From: Antitrichia curtipendula | Lineage: Eukaryota; Streptophyta; Bryopsida; Hypnales; Leucodontaceae | Length of the DNA stretch: 64,000 bases | Direction: 5' to 3' | Assembly (NCBI GenBank): GCA_951230915.1 | Contig: OX579634.1 | Span: 18,130,725 to 18,194,724, forward strand | Part shown: positions 1-11,699 of the stretch, one piece after another | How the letters are laid out: every line of letters starts with the position of its first letter | Position numbering within the stretch: position 1 is the first letter of the stretch | Position numbers and translations under genes: made by a program | Notes under the pieces: generated by a model | What the model saw: the letters and a program-made list of their open reading frames with translations, nothing else | What the model was told of the DNA's origin: nothing | Database searches by the model: none

Positions 1-82
1 CATTGCAATCACATGATCAAAATTTGTTTTCTTGTTGCACTTATTTAATTATTAGGGATGCACTTTGAAAAGACAGAATATG

Positions 83-210
83 GGTAGTCATACCTTCTTC
101 ACTCCATTCTCAATCTTCACAGAATGGGGATGTTGCTCTCTCTTGTTGGCTCTTCTTGCCTTTCAGAGGTATCATTTTCTCAAGATTGAGGATGGCCATC
201 ATTCTCCTTC
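83..210. repeat. Diverged copy of a foldback repeat
   Basis: The stretch holds CATACCTTCTTCACTCCATT followed by CTCAATCTTCACAGAATGGGG, and about 50 bases later the opposite arm CTCAAGATTGAGGATGG. The same two arms, better preserved, make the foldback at 29662-29810. Short ORFs here follow the repeat and look spurious. The boundaries are approximate. Confidence 0.4.
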
Positions 211-2619
211 GGAGGTAAATAATGAACATGAAGAAGATTTTGCGAGCAAATGATTTATCTACCTTTCACTCTTTGTATGCCCCATTCATTCCAATTGCAA
301 CCACGTTCACCTCGCTCAATATCAATGCTCAAATCCTCCCTTTCATCCAAACTCAACAATTAATACTCAACATCAGTGCCAAGCATTGACGCATCTAAAT
401 ATAGATTGTGTGCGCGCTGAAAAATAATTGCAACCATCCTCCTCACAAGTGAACACTTCTCTCTAGGATCTAATCTCATTCTTGCAATAACACAAAGGGG
501 TGCCACACCTTCATGGAGAATAGCTCCAAAATATTGGCCCCTCTTTTCACTACACAACTTCTCATTCTTTATAAAAATTTCGTTCTTGGAGAAGTTGTGA
601 CTACCTCCAATAAGAATAATCCCATTTGCGTAAATAATTTCTCAAATATTGTAGGAAAAGAATTATAAGATCATTCTTGCATTGTTCTCTGAGCAATGGG
701 TAGGGATTGGGAACCATGACGTTGGTAACAAAAATGACATTTCTAAAACAAATGCAATACACCAAAATGGTTAATTAGTATGGGTGAATAATTAGCCAGC
801 ACAAAAATTAGGATGCCCAATCTAACAACAACGCCATTGCACACCTCAAATGCTACACTATCAAAACTACAACCGGTGTTGAATACAATGTCCTTATGAT
901 AAAATACTTTAAACCATACTAAAACAATGCAAGAGGAGAATCAAAATTGTTGATTGATAAAAATTTCAGGGAGGCTCATGAAATGTGGAGGAAAGCAAGT
1001 TGTTGCTTTTTGGAAAAATATATTTGACATTAGACTTCAAGTATTGATTACCTTTAGCTTGACAACAAGGCAAAGCTACTCCTAAAGGTTAGTTTCTCCC
1101 TACTCACATAGATCTGAAAGACTGGGTAACGAAATTGGGCAACGTCAATTTGCACTCTGAAAAACTGGGAAATTCAGATCTGATTTGAGCACAGCATGGA
1201 AGTTCACTCTAACCCCAGTGCAGTTCAAATGAAAGGGAACTAAGGGCGATCAACATTCCACTTGAGTCTGTCTCATTCTCCTTTTCTCCAATACCAGAAA
1301 ATTGCATCATGGATTCCATGCAGGACACAGGCAATGGGGGGGAGCTGCGGCATCAAGCCAAATGTCGTAGCAGGCAGGCAGGTCACTCTGCAGAATGGCA
1401 CCCCGGACGGATTCCTCTTAAGCAGGAGTTACTATCATGGTTAGTAGTGTGCCCTGTACCATTGCCACAATCTAAACTAATCTAAAAATAATTTGTTAAT
1501 TTATATAAACTTCTAAATTCAATACCTTTCAGAGCGTATTGTAGGTCCAAACACCACAAAACAAAACCCGTGCACCTCTCTTTGCTGAGGACTTTCCGAT
1601 GCTACCTAGCACATTGACCGGGGAGATGCATGGTCGAGGAGATCTCACCGTATCAAACAAACAACACCAAACAAACAGCCTATTTCTATTTTAATGGGTG
1701 GATTACTGACTTTTTCTCATTCAATGATCGACACCTGGAAAAATCGACACCTGGAAAAGCTCAAGCAGAAACAAACCACGGACGACTTGAGCGGCATCAT
1801 GCTTCCCCAAATGCTGGCGCATCATCAAGAGATAGGTATCAGGGGGCATCTCCAATTCTAAATTGTACTCCGTAATTGTCATCAGGCAGTTCGTTTCCAG
1901 CTGGTTCTGGAGCTTCCTGTCCACGGCTGTGCATCAGGAAGGAGGGATTGCGCGTGGGCTATAGATCAGGAGAGCAAGAGACCGGGACAACAGAAGAGTT
2001 AAAAACTGCTACAAGAGTCCACCTTCGACAATTAATCACTCTCTTTTTCCAGGTGCTTTAATTAGTCATTGAATTCTTTGCCACATCCTTTCCTTTTGGA
2101 AGGATTGGCCTTTCGGGTCAATTGGGCGTTGTTTTGTCCACAAGTTTTTGTTGCCGAACCGAATTGATTGATTGTCCACAGGGAGATCGAACGAAATGGC
2201 TTCCATTCTGCATTTGGAGGATTTGATCCTTCGATCAGGGCCTGAGGCCGAGGGGATGCTAACTTAATTGGTTGCTGCATCTTTTCTCATCGTGACACTC
2301 TGGATTTCTCCAATCGGAATCCAGTTTCCCTGCTTTCCGCGTCAAGGATTTGAACCGGATTGTTAAGATCTTGGATTGAAAACCTTGGACGAGGCGGGTT
2401 TCTCACCCGTCACTTGAATTGGCTTCTGATCAGTATCTCGACCTCACTTGGGAAATAAGAGAAGAAGAGTCATATGTTTTTGAATTGCGAGGGAACTCAG
2501 TTGAGACTTCGAATTAACGTTAACCTGTAAGTGCTTGCATGACATTGTTTACCTCTCTTCCTCAGGATACCGAGAACAATTTGTTGCAAGATACTAAGAG
2601 AACAACTTTGAGTAGGGAT
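211..2619. other. Intergenic DNA without a recognised gene
   Basis: I see no convincing coding gene. On the minus strand, 360-557 reads as an open 65-residue frame that looks somewhat protein-like (residues such as RLDPREKCSLVRRMV), but I do not recognise it and its flanks do not extend it. Around 2350-2460 the + strand gives residues (KILDWKPWTRRV, then DLTWE) that faintly recall the chromodomain end of Ty3/gypsy integrases; this is too weak to call. The composition at 1100-2500 is more balanced than in the AT-rich DNA that follows. Confidence 0.4.
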
Positions 2620-2620
2620 G

Positions 2621-3717
2621 GGGAATTTCGTTAAAGGACTAAGTGACCAAGTGTTTGTTCAATGTACGCAAGAAATCTTGGGTAGCTTCCTACGAAGTCA
2701 TTTTTTATTGGATGTTCATGAAATTTGGACACAATGTATGAACATGTACCTTCTTGGTGAAAAACTTAATTTTTTTTTCAATCGGGTGTATGGATCAAAA
2801 GTTTTGCTGCCCTAAACCTTTTGGGCAATTTGGGAATCTTTTGGAAATCTTTTGCAAAAAAGCTCATCAACTTTTGAAATTTGGCATGTATGTAACTAAT
2901 AAAATATGGCATACAATTGTCCAAAAAAATTCCAAATTTTAGTTCTCCAATCTCATTCTAAGAGGACTCAAACTTTGTTAGCTATATTGGGGCAATTTCA
3001 AGAAAAAACATTTACTTCTAACTTCAAGTTCTACTATCTTGCAATCTATGAAGTCAAAATTCTTGAAAATTTTTCTACATATTCCACATGTTTGTTTCTA
3101 ACTTTTCATTGTTCCGCTTTCAAATCAAAATTTTCTCATTGCACAAGAAATCATCAAAAAATGACTCATGTATTGTCAATTCACTTAACCTCCTTGCATT
3201 GTAGGGTGATTTAGTATAAGCTAAAAATCTCATTTGCTTCTAAAAAATTTCACAAGTGAATCTAACATTATATACTTATAAATGGTCAAAATCGTCATTT
3301 CTGTGTAGTGCAAAAATTTTACTCCAAGAGGGCCCAAAGTCTGCTGACCTTGTTTTGCAGGAATGTAAAAAGTTTTTTTTTCTCACTTCAAATGTCATAA
3401 TCTTTCAATCTGCGCGGTCAAATGGGCTGAAATTTTTTCCGCACTTTGGTCAAATACTTTACTTCAGCTCTATATGGTTTTAGTCTTTTTTTAAATCATT
3501 TTCAATTTTGAATAACACACCCAAAAACTGCAGTTTTTGACAATGTCTCCCTGCAAACCCCCTTCAGTCCTTTAGGATGTAAAATGGCAATCATTTTGCA
3601 ATTTTTACACTTTTACAGTTTAAATTGTGTGGTCTGAAATCTATACCTATCCTAGATGGTTTAGACCCTGCGGTTTGAAAATGGCATTTGGAATATCGCC
3701 ATTTTAATGAAATTTCT
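2621..3717. mobile_element. MITE copy H1, split by a TTAA element
   Basis: The right end at 3690-3716 (GGAATATCGCCATTTTAATG and on) is the reverse complement of a left end whose first part lies at 2621-2634 and whose continuation, AATGGCAATC, resumes at 3583. Removing 2635-3582 leaves a small inverted-repeat element of about 150 bp. It matches the better-preserved copy at 55139-55413, including the internal segment about fluctuating 'acagttt...gtggtctgaaatctat'. It has no coding capacity. The assignment rests on visual alignment of the two copies. Confidence 0.5.
2635..3577. mobile_element. TTAA-flanked element, family B copy 1
   Basis: This non-coding segment of about 940 bp starts after TTAA (2631-2634) with AGGACTAAGTG and ends with AGTCCTTTAGGA. 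It is an inverted copy of 21411-22340. For example, the segment around 3146-3200 (AAGAAATCATCAAAAAATGA, then the ATTGTCAATTCACTTAA region) is matched by the reverse complement of about 21780-21855. The left terminal repeat is worn (CCCCTA is missing). ORFs inside are chance frames in AT-rich DNA. It sits in the left arm of MITE H1. Confidence 0.6.
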
Positions 3718-5934
3718 TGAGTTGTTGGGTAGAGAATATTTTTACATGGAAGGAAATATGGAATAGGGACATTGCTTTGTTAATAATGATACGTGTAATA
3801 AATATATTAATTGTTTTACATTGTTTTGATAAATTATAGTAACTCTTCTACAATACCTACACCATTGATTTATTGAAAGGATTTTTTCAATATTCCATTA
3901 AGGGGTGTCTAAGTTGGAATTTCTTAAAAGTTGATTTTCTTTCCATCTATCTGCAGGACAAAGAACAAGGCCAAAAGAGATTCCCCCGGAATCCAATTAT
4001 TTTCAAAATCCATTGCTTCAAAAATATTCATCATCCCAATCTTGGATGGTTGACCATTTAAGAGATAAGTCTTAAAAGGGAAAGGCTTAGTTAGCTTAGG
4101 GCTAAAAAATATTTCATTCCAAATTCCTTGGAAGAAGAAAATTATGGAGGTAGCTTATATCCCTCATAATATGAAAATTTTGAATTAGATTTAGGTAAAG
4201 CTATTACAAGGAATATAAACTCTTATATCTTGTCCTTATAGTTCAAAGGAAAGTCTAAACATTTAAGTTCTTCCCTTGGTATTGAAGCTTTTCTAACCCA
4301 TGAATGTTTGGAAGATTAATAGATTATAGATATGATAAGAAAATAAAGTCTTAGAATAATTAACAATCTATAAATCAATAATGTGGCAAAGTTCTAACAA
4401 GCATAGTATCATCCATGAGACTGTTATTCAATTCCCTTCTTAATCTTACAAATATTTGCTAATGAATTTAGAAAGATTAATATATTCCATTACATTGGTT
4501 TCAAAGAAAATATTTGAAGTTTTTATTACCTATAAAATAAGTTGCATCAATTGTTGATACTAATGTAATTAGTTCTTATTAAAAGGCATTTGTTTTAAGG
4601 AAAATCAGTAATTCCATAACTTTGGATTGATTTAATTTAATTTTTTTGAAACTAAATGTTGAATTAATAGTCACTGGAAGTATTTTGAAACAAAATAGGA
4701 AACTCTATTTTTTTTAATATATTTAGTTAATTATATATATAATAAAAATAGTCCTAGTCCAATAGATATGGCCTTTTAAAAAATAGTTATTTTTTGATTT
4801 TGATAATATTCAAATAAATTTTTTATTTGTAATAGGCATGAAAAAAATATATAAATGGTATACTTGGTTATTTACAAGAATTGTTTTAAAAATGAAACCA
4901 ATTATATATTTTAAGACATATAAAATCCACTATAGAATAATTCCTATATATTGTCAAATTTTATTTTTGTCAAATTCTATTTTATCTATAGTAATCACAA
5001 ATGACAATTTCATAATCAATTCTTGTGAATTCTAAACTATTGTAAACATGCCGCATTTAGTCATTTATGGACTTTTGAAGGATTCTGAATTAATAATAGA
5101 AAAAAAATAGTCATTAGGAGAGAATGCAAACATCAAGAGATCTATACTAAGATCTAGAGACTACTATTCAAATGCTATTATCCAAAGATCTTTGAATGTT
5201 TTGTTCAAAATTCACTACATAGTTCATAAGTAATTAAATGTGGCATAGTTTTGTGGGGTGTTTCATGTAGATAATGATGTGCATCTTAATTCTAAAATTA
5301 CATTGGCTATGTATAATATTAGTATAAGGTTTCAAAATGTTATTAATGACAACATTCATCAATAATTTATTTTAATATTATCCAAAGGCTTTATTCAATA
5401 CCTAAGAAGGTAAATTAATTATAAAACATGACTTTGTTATAGCATTTGTTTCAATAAGGGTCCACTTGAGTTGCAAATTTTTTGAACCTTTGGCTTGAAT
5501 TTACCTTTGTACATTCATGAATCAAATGTACTCAAAATGTTTAAGAAAGTACCTTCAATATGTTTATATTATCAATAGAGTAACAAAATTTAGACAATTC
5601 TTTAAAGAAAGTTTAAATAATGAAGAATTTAGATGAATTAGAAGATTTATTGGGCAATTAAGATGAGTATATAAATCATTGAATCATTACATTTTGATCA
5701 TTGAGTCAAAAGTTATGAGGAATTTTAGTTTGCAGGCTATTATGAATTTTTTACTCTAAAATAAAGGCTTGTAATTCTTATATTGGTCTTTATTATTCTA
5801 TATTGTATGCATTGATGTAGAACTTTAACTCCTCAACCCCCTTGAGTGTTTTAGATGCTTTTTGAGTTAGTCTTACAAATCATTGATTTGCAAAACCTGT
5901 GCATGTTTGCAACACATTTCACCGATGATTTCAA
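3718..5934. other. AT-rich intergenic DNA with an element fragment
   Basis: No gene is recognised. Positions about 5645-5790 align with the inside of family A elements: the phrases AAAGTTATGAGGAATTTTAG and TTTTTTACTCTAAAATAAA also occur in the reverse complement of 14280-14360 and at 40430-40490. This is therefore probably a truncated family A copy without recognisable ends. The rest is AT-rich DNA with no structure I can name. Confidence 0.4.
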
Positions 5935-5961
5935 TAAAAGCATCCCCACTGTGGCACGGCC
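5935..5961 (+). repeat. Left TIR and TAA target duplication of the PIF element
   Basis: TAA at 5935-5937 is followed by the terminal inverted repeat starting AAGCATCCCCACTGTGG. The element-side sequence pairs with 10627-10650. Confidence 0.85.
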
Positions 5962-6133
5962 TCCCTGGCCGGGACCCTTTTGGCCGGGGGCCGGAGGTCA
6001 AACCACCCTCCACTGTGGCACGATCAACAGGGTTTAGGGTTCTGGGCTCACTAAAGGTGGCTCCTTTTACTTCACGACCCAGTGCATGGCGAGATTTGAA
6101 TAGTGCCCCGATTGGACTACTTTTACTTATTTT

Positions 6134-7624
6134 TTGTGTTTTCTTGTTGAGCGGGATTGTGTATTGATGGCAAGGGGTGGTCGTGTAGCAATGGAAGGCT
6201 GTAGGGGTGGACGAAGTAGCTGTATACAGGGGCGAGGGAGGGTGGAACAATCACAAAGTGAAGGACTTGAAGATGGTGGAAGGGACACCAATGCAATGAG
6301 GAACACCACAGGATGGAGTGTTGGTGGCGACATGGGTGCAATGCAAGAGCTAGGCGCACATGATGGAATTCAAAGCTTTGGGGGAAGAGAGTTCTTCAAC
6401 AATGGATCCCCACGAAGTGATGCAACCCGTTTCCCAACGCCAAGAATTGCTACCTTGTCACAGGGAGTTCCAATCCAATCACAACCTGTTGAAGGAAGCA
6501 TTGCGGCACCAAGAAGAAGTCATCAAACAAATTTAGGGCAAGAGAGTAGTCGTGTGGCAGGTAAAGGGAGAAATTTCAACCAAGAGGAGGAGAGGCAGCT
6601 AACGAGGTCCGTGATGGCGATTTCTCAAGATCCCGTGGCAAGTAACCAACAAAAACACAATTCTTTTTGGGGACGAATTCATGAACATTATGATAGCTTG
6701 AGGCGTGGGGATTGTAGGCCTGCTCAATTGTTAGAGACCAAATGGGGGCAAATTAAACATGATGTAAGCAAATTTATTGGTGCATACCAACAAACCCTAG
6801 ATTTACAAGTCACTGGAACCAGTCCGGAAGATACCCTACGTATGGCCAAGGATTTGTATCGTACGAAGAATGCAAAGGGATTGGATTTTACATTTGAACA
6901 TTGCTGAGTATTAGTTAAGGATTTTCCACGGTGGACAGAGGGTTGGGTAACCGTGAGGAGTGTTATACCTTCAAAGCAGAAGGCTATATCAACTGATCAA
7001 GGCTCTCATGAAGGTGGAACTGAATGGGGGAATATTGATGACGGGACAATGACTAGAAACAACAATTAAGCTTTTCGAGATCGTCCAAGTGGAACAAAGG
7101 CTGCTAAAGAACATCTTAAGGTAGAAAAGGTAGTAGAGCATGCTATGCACAAGCAAGCAACTGCTTCTACAGTGATGGTGGATGCAGTTATGCGGAAGGT
7201 TAAAGCATTGGAGGACCACAAGTTGATTCTATTGATGACTACTCCTGATGCTCATGGAACTCAGTCCGTTACAGTGCAAGAATTTATGAGACTACAACAT
7301 GAAGAGGAGCTAAAGAAGCTCCAAAAGCGATTAGCTGCTCAAGACAAAAAGAATGTGGAGGATGCATCTACTCTGGAGGTACAAGAACAACTTCGTAGAA
7401 TGTCAGAATTGACCAGACAAGAAACTCAGGACAAAGAAAACGAAGAGACACAACGCCAGATGCAAGAGCAACATCCCTATTTGCTAGAACATGAATTTCA
7501 TGGGAAAGAGGATGTCTTTGAGGGACACAACCAAGGTGAAGAAAATGATTTTGATGGTAGCAATGGATTTGAGGATTCAGAACAAGGACTTGATGACCAT
7601 AACAATGTAATTGGAGAGACATAG
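6134..7624 (+). pseudogene. PIF/Harbinger ORF1 (Myb/SANT-like, NAM-associated), two in-frame stops
   Basis: ORF1 proteins of PIF/Harbinger elements bind DNA and help the transposase; they carry a trihelix/Myb-like domain and often a 'NAM-associated' C-terminal domain. Here the first 257 codons hold an Arg/Gly/Gln-rich N-terminus and then the Myb-like block: GRNFNQEEERQL, SFWGRIHEHYDSLR and LETKWGQIKHDVSKF at about residues 145-210. The frame stops at TGA 6905-6907, where the family normally has Trp (FEHC-W). It continues in the same frame through KDFPRW to a TAA at 7067-7069, then through RPSGTKAAKEH and a charged, coiled-coil-like, Glu/Lys/Gln-rich region to 7624. The start may be 6134 or the internal Met at 6168. 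It is convergent with the transposase at 9035-10275. The two stops make it a pseudogene unless a related copy supplies function. Confidence 0.78.
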
Positions 7625-8153
7625 TGCACCAATATGGGAACAAAGAATTTATACCAAGAAAGAGGTTTGTAATTGCAATTTTAAATTGTGGGTGCTTTGG
7701 TTTTTTCTTTTCTTGTATGCTTTCAATTTATGGTTTAGGATCTTATTGTTTTCTCTAGTGGATAGCTGTGGTAGTCTACTCTATGATTTTATTTTAGCTT
7801 TGGCCTCCCTCTGTTCCCATGTTCAAATTCTTCTTGTTCTTTAAGGGAAGTGACTTACAGATTCAATTTCAGTTTTGGCCTCTCTATATTCTCATATCAA
7901 AATTTTGTTGTTGTTGGAGAAAAATATCTCATTGAGGTGACTGTAAGCCAAGATAATAGTTTTAGAGGCTATAGTTTAGGTAGAATCCTAATTTAATAGT
8001 ATGGAAGTCATTCTCAGTGAATAAAATCAATAAAGGCCAATGATTAGGTAGTACATCATCCTTTTTTTAATATAAGGTAGGATTTTATGGACTATGGTCT
8101 GATTTTCTATTTCATTTGTTTTAAGTGCTCTGTTGGTTTTGGGCCTCCATGTG

Positions 8154-8545
8154 GTTCACGAACTTTGACCTTGTACATATGTATCACAACAGCTCATGCA
8201 ATACAACACACCGTGGACTTAACACGACCATCTTCTTCCCAGTTTGATTGGAACTTAGTGCTTATTTCATAGCGTACTTCATCTCAGGCAAGAGAACAAG
8301 TGGTGACTGATTTCCACAGTGGTACGGGTGGTGCAAACAAGGATACCATCTCTCAAGAAGCCTATGGCCATAATTCACAGTGGGATTGGCTTTCACATGT
8401 AGACCCAGGAATGTGAACAACATGGCATGCTCTAGGTAGTAGAAGTCAGAGAGATAGCTATGTGGATCTCTCTAATGATAATGGAGACTATGGAGATGAT
8501 GTTAGTGCAGGCTTCACTTTGAACAATGAAAGCTATTATCATTGA
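8154..8545 (+). pseudogene. Possible last exon of PIF ORF1, with stops
   Basis: After about 0.5 kb of non-coding sequence, a single frame reads protein-like up to a TGA at 8543-8545. It passes through TAG at 8270-8272 and one TGA near 8416, with stretches such as REQVVTDFHSGTGG, NSQWDWLSHVDPG and DLSNDNGDYGDDV. The composition (Ser/Asp/Asn-rich and acidic) would suit the C-terminal tail of ORF1 behind an intron. I see no domain, and the splice sites are not fixed. It could equally be part of a captured host sequence. Confidence 0.35.
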
Positions 8546-9034
8546 TAGCTTTATATTGCATACTTTGATTACTAAAATATTGAATATATGGGTATGCCTT
8601 TTATATTAAGGATTGATTTGATTGATGATTTCTAGCACCTTAGAAATCAAAATATGTATTACATGACTGTACTTTGAATTTCATTATATCCTCATTTAAC
8701 TCCTAAGTATCCTTATCCCTCTCAATAATAACATGTATAGTACTGATGATTTGATTGATCTATGTAACCTCTCCATTAAGCAAAATTTGTCTTTTATGTT
8801 CAATCCCAAATTTCCAAACCTTTTGAAGTGTGATTTTCCTATTTTCCTATTAAAAAAATATGTAGGCTTATAGTTATCAACTTGGATTTTGTCCAAACAT
8901 TTTCAACATACATCATACTAAGTGTAAGTGAACAAAGCATAAATTCAATTTTTGCAATGAAAATATGTGTAAATTTATGCCATGTTGGCCCCTTTCAGAG
9001 CCCATAGATGCTCAATGAGGTCTCCCCGTAGTCC
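8546..9034. other. Non-coding gap between the convergent PIF genes
   Basis: AT-rich DNA lies between the 3' ends of the two convergent transposon genes. No domain or structure is seen; it probably held the 3' ends of both transcripts. Confidence 0.5.
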
Positions 9035-10275
9035 TTAGTGAATGTTAGCATTTTCTATCTCCCTAGTGCTTGTGATCAACTCATCAAATATTAACCCTCT
9101 ACCATATGACAAAACAGTCTCTCTCTGCAACTCTGCTACTATATCTTCTAGGCCATTTATATCTTGTTCATCCTCCACTATTATATTGTGAAGGATGACA
9201 CAAGCAAACATAATATCTGCTATGACTTCCATACTTCATTGTTGACATGGGTTTCTGATGATAACAAACCGAGCTTGGAGGACACCAAAACAACGCTCTA
9301 CATCTTTGCGATCTGCTTCTTGCCGTGATGCAAAGTACCTCTTCTTCTCATTGGATGGCTCATGGATCCTTTGAACAAAACAAGCCCAGGGAGGATAGAT
9401 GCCATCGGTCAGAAGATAATATCAATTATAATGGCAACCATTGACTGTGAACTCAAAGTCTCAGCAAACACCAGTCAACATGTTATGTATCAATGGGGAG
9501 CGATCCAAAACGTTGAGGTCATTGTTAGACCCCGGAAGTCCAAAGTAAGCATGTCAAATGTGCAAATCCTTGGTGGCTATGGCCTCAAGAATGATAAACT
9601 TCTTGCCACATCTATCTCCAAAGTCTCCTTGCCAAGCCACCGAGCAATTTTCCATTCATAATGCATACAATCCAATGAAGCAAACATACCCGGAAATCCT
9701 CCGGCTTCGTTGAGGGTCAATTGCTTGTCAAAATCATCCTTGGTTGGTTGCCTCAAATGATGCTGCTCAAAAATCTCCCAAATTGCCACACAGAACCTCT
9801 TCATAGACTCCATCGCTGTTGTCTCACTTGTACGGCAATATTCGTCAGTGGCATCTGCACAAACGCCATAGGAAAGCATATGTAACGCAGCAGTAATCTT
9901 CTGATGTGGAGACAATCCTGGGTGCCCAAATACATCCTTCTTTTGCACAAAATAAGTATCATGAGTACAAACTTTGTCCATGATAGTCACAAACAAAAAA
10001 CGACGCATTCTATAGTGGCATCTAAAAAGAAAAGAACCATACACAGGGGATTCACTAAAATAATCCTTGAACATCCTCTCATGCATCTCTTGGCAATCTC
10101 TATGAAGATTTGGGGCTTTCCCCAGACGAGATCCACCTACAAGAGAAGGCCTAGTAAATCTATTGCTCACACTAAATCCTAAACCCAAACTCATGTTAAA
10201 AGCCCACTCCTCCTCTTCATCACTATCATTAAATACATCTTGACTAGCAAGTGCCCAAGCCCTCCAAGCATCCAT
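9035..10275 (-). pseudogene. PIF/Harbinger DDE transposase, one frameshift and four TGA stops
   Basis: This encodes the endonuclease that cuts and joins the element ends. The N-terminal open frame (10275 down to about 9655) has the family's usual blocks: RMRRFLFVTIMDKV, SPHQKITAALHMLSYG, TAMESMKRFCVAIWEIF and GGFPGMFASLDCMHYEWK, the last with the first catalytic Asp. One base is missing near 9644-9656. After that the C-terminal half runs in a second frame through the second-Asp block (SNNDLNVLD) and the Glu block (DVERCFGVLQARF) to the CVILHNIIVEDE block, ending in TAA. Four in-frame TGA codons break it: 9554-9556, 9461-9463, 9422-9424 and 9236-9238 (plus-strand positions). All three acidic catalytic residues remain visible. 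The total length, about 410 codons, is normal for the family. ORF1 is convergent with it. Confidence 0.88.
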
Positions 10276-10626
10276 CTCAAAGAATCCATCCTAAAATACC
10301 AAAAACAAGAACAAGAGAATTCTACACAAATGCAACAAAAAAACTTGCTTGAAAACAAGCTACAGCCATAGCCACAACAAGAGGAGCAGAGGAGCAAAGG
10401 AAGGGAGGAAGGGAGGAACAAGGAAGTCTGTAGTGGATCTCTAATTTAAAATTAAAATTAGCTTTTACATTAATGGTCTTAGCCAATTTTTCCAACTTTT
10501 ACATTAACGGTCCCCCAAACAATGGAGAGACCGGGACCACAACGCCGTGTCACAGTGGGGTCTTTGAAAGGCACCGTGCCCGCTTAGTCAATTAGGCACG
10601 CCAAACCTTTTTTGCCATGGGGAATT

Positions 10627-10653
10627 GGCCGCCCCACGGTGGCGATGCTTTAA
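10627..10653 (-). repeat. Right TIR and TAA target duplication of the PIF element
   Basis: The sequence ends CACGGTGGCGATGCTT at 10650, followed by TAA at 10651-10653. It is the inverted partner of 5938-5961. Confidence 0.85.
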
Positions 10654-10799
10654 CCACTTCAATTGTACATTGAATGAGCCCAGGATTGCTTGATTTGACC
10701 GTATGGATCTTGATATTATGACAACCGAAAGTAGATGAGTTCCTCAAATCAAAAAATCGTGAAGGGCGTATTTTGAGCCGCAAGGGTGTTGAAGGGTTA

Positions 10800-10964
10800 A
10801 CCCCAAGTGCTCTAAAGTGAATAATTGGATGATGAACAAAATGCTTTCAGGCAAGATTTTATCCAAATGATGTTTCATGTATTCCAAATAATATTTGAAT
10901 CAACAAGTTTAAGAACCTTCTGTATGACCAATTTCTTGAAATTCATGTAATTGATATGTTTGTA

Positions 10965-11043
<79 letters not shown>

Positions 11044-11690
11044 GGCATAATAACAATGGGGCACTTCTCATAACTTGTAAAAGCACCCCAAATCATGACA
11101 GATGTGCGGCTAGATTTGAAAATGGGTGCTAAGCAATCCCATGAATAACGTTCATACGGTTCTTACCAAACCTTCACTTGCCGGGAATTTTTGCCTATCT
11201 CAAATGAGGCCTCATCTATCCATATCACATTCATCCAATCCGATGTTTTTCAAGATTGATATTTTTTGGCAAATGCCAATCTATCAGCCTTGTGCTTGTC
11301 ATTAAGAAATGGCTTCTTTGCTGCAACACGGTTACGAAATCCAATATGTTTAATCTCCTTCCGTAGTGTACGTTCACAAACTTTCTCATTCATCTTTTCT
11401 ATAATGGAAACAAGTGGAATGCATCTATTTTGTGTAAGAATGCGTCCTAATTCCCCTCTACCTCAATCAATTAGTTTGCAACGTCGACGTACACCCTTGC
11501 GAGTGACCACTGTTCCGTCATTGTTGAATTTCTTCAAAACATATTCTATAGTGGAACGAGGCATGCCTAACTCTACTGCAATGCTACGTTGTGACATCCC
11601 TGAACAACTCATGCCGACTATGACACCTTTTTCCTCGGTGCTCAAACAACGACCTACCATTTTTGTACAATCTTCAACACAAGAAAACAA
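10800..11690 (-). pseudogene. Tc1/mariner (IS630-type) transposase relic
   Basis: Read on the minus strand, 11690-11463 encodes a helix-turn-helix N-terminus (EEKGVIVGMSCSGMSQRSIA, then GMPRSTIEYVLKKF). Past a TGA the same frame gives GRILTQNRCIPLVSIIEKMN and TLRKEIKHIGFRNRVAAKKP, then the catalytic core with the first Asp, NVIWIDEASFEIGKNSRQV, and the FKSSRTSVMIWGAF block near 11090. These are Tc1-type transposase motifs. There are at least three in-frame stops: one right after the KLID residues, one before KTSDWM, and one at VW-stop-EPYER. An (AT)n tract at 10969-11038 splits the frame; beyond it a short frame (EYMKHHLDKILPESILFI) suits the region before the second Asp. The rest of the catalytic domain is not recognisable. 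No terminal repeats were found. Confidence 0.75.
10969..11038. repeat. (AT)n microsatellite
   Basis: About 70 bases of alternating A and T. It lies inside the Tc1/mariner transposase relic and probably expanded after the gene died. Confidence 0.97.
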
Positions 11691-11699
11691 ACTTGAAAA

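Larger units (their letters stand above)
5938..10650. mobile_element. PIF/Harbinger DNA transposon, complete ends, decayed genes
   Basis: The left end AAGCATCCCCACTGTGGCAC (5938-) and the reverse complement of the right end AAGCATCGCCACCGTGGGGC (to 10650) match at about 20 of 24 bases. Both are flanked by TAA (5935-5937 and 10651-10653). A 3-bp TWA duplication is the hallmark of the PIF/Harbinger superfamily. The 4713-bp body carries the two expected genes in convergent order: a Myb/SANT-like DNA-binding ORF1 on + and a DDE transposase on -. A second, subterminal inverted repeat with core CCACTGTGGCAC occurs at 6010-6022 and, inverted, near 10541-10557; such repeats could be transposase-binding sites. 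Both genes carry stops, so the element looks non-autonomous now. Confidence 0.88.

Noticed and set aside
2350..2510. Gypsy chromodomain relic on the + strand
   Set aside because: Only a few residues resemble the family, with no neighbouring integrase sequence.
2618..3483. Series of 60-100-codon frames on + as small genes
   Set aside because: They lie inside a non-coding TTAA element, are Phe/Lys/Asn-rich as expected of AT-rich DNA, and are not conserved in the second copy.
6127..6359. Minus-strand frames rich in His, Pro and Leu over ORF1
   Set aside because: They are shadows of the Gly/Arg-rich ORF1 on the plus strand.
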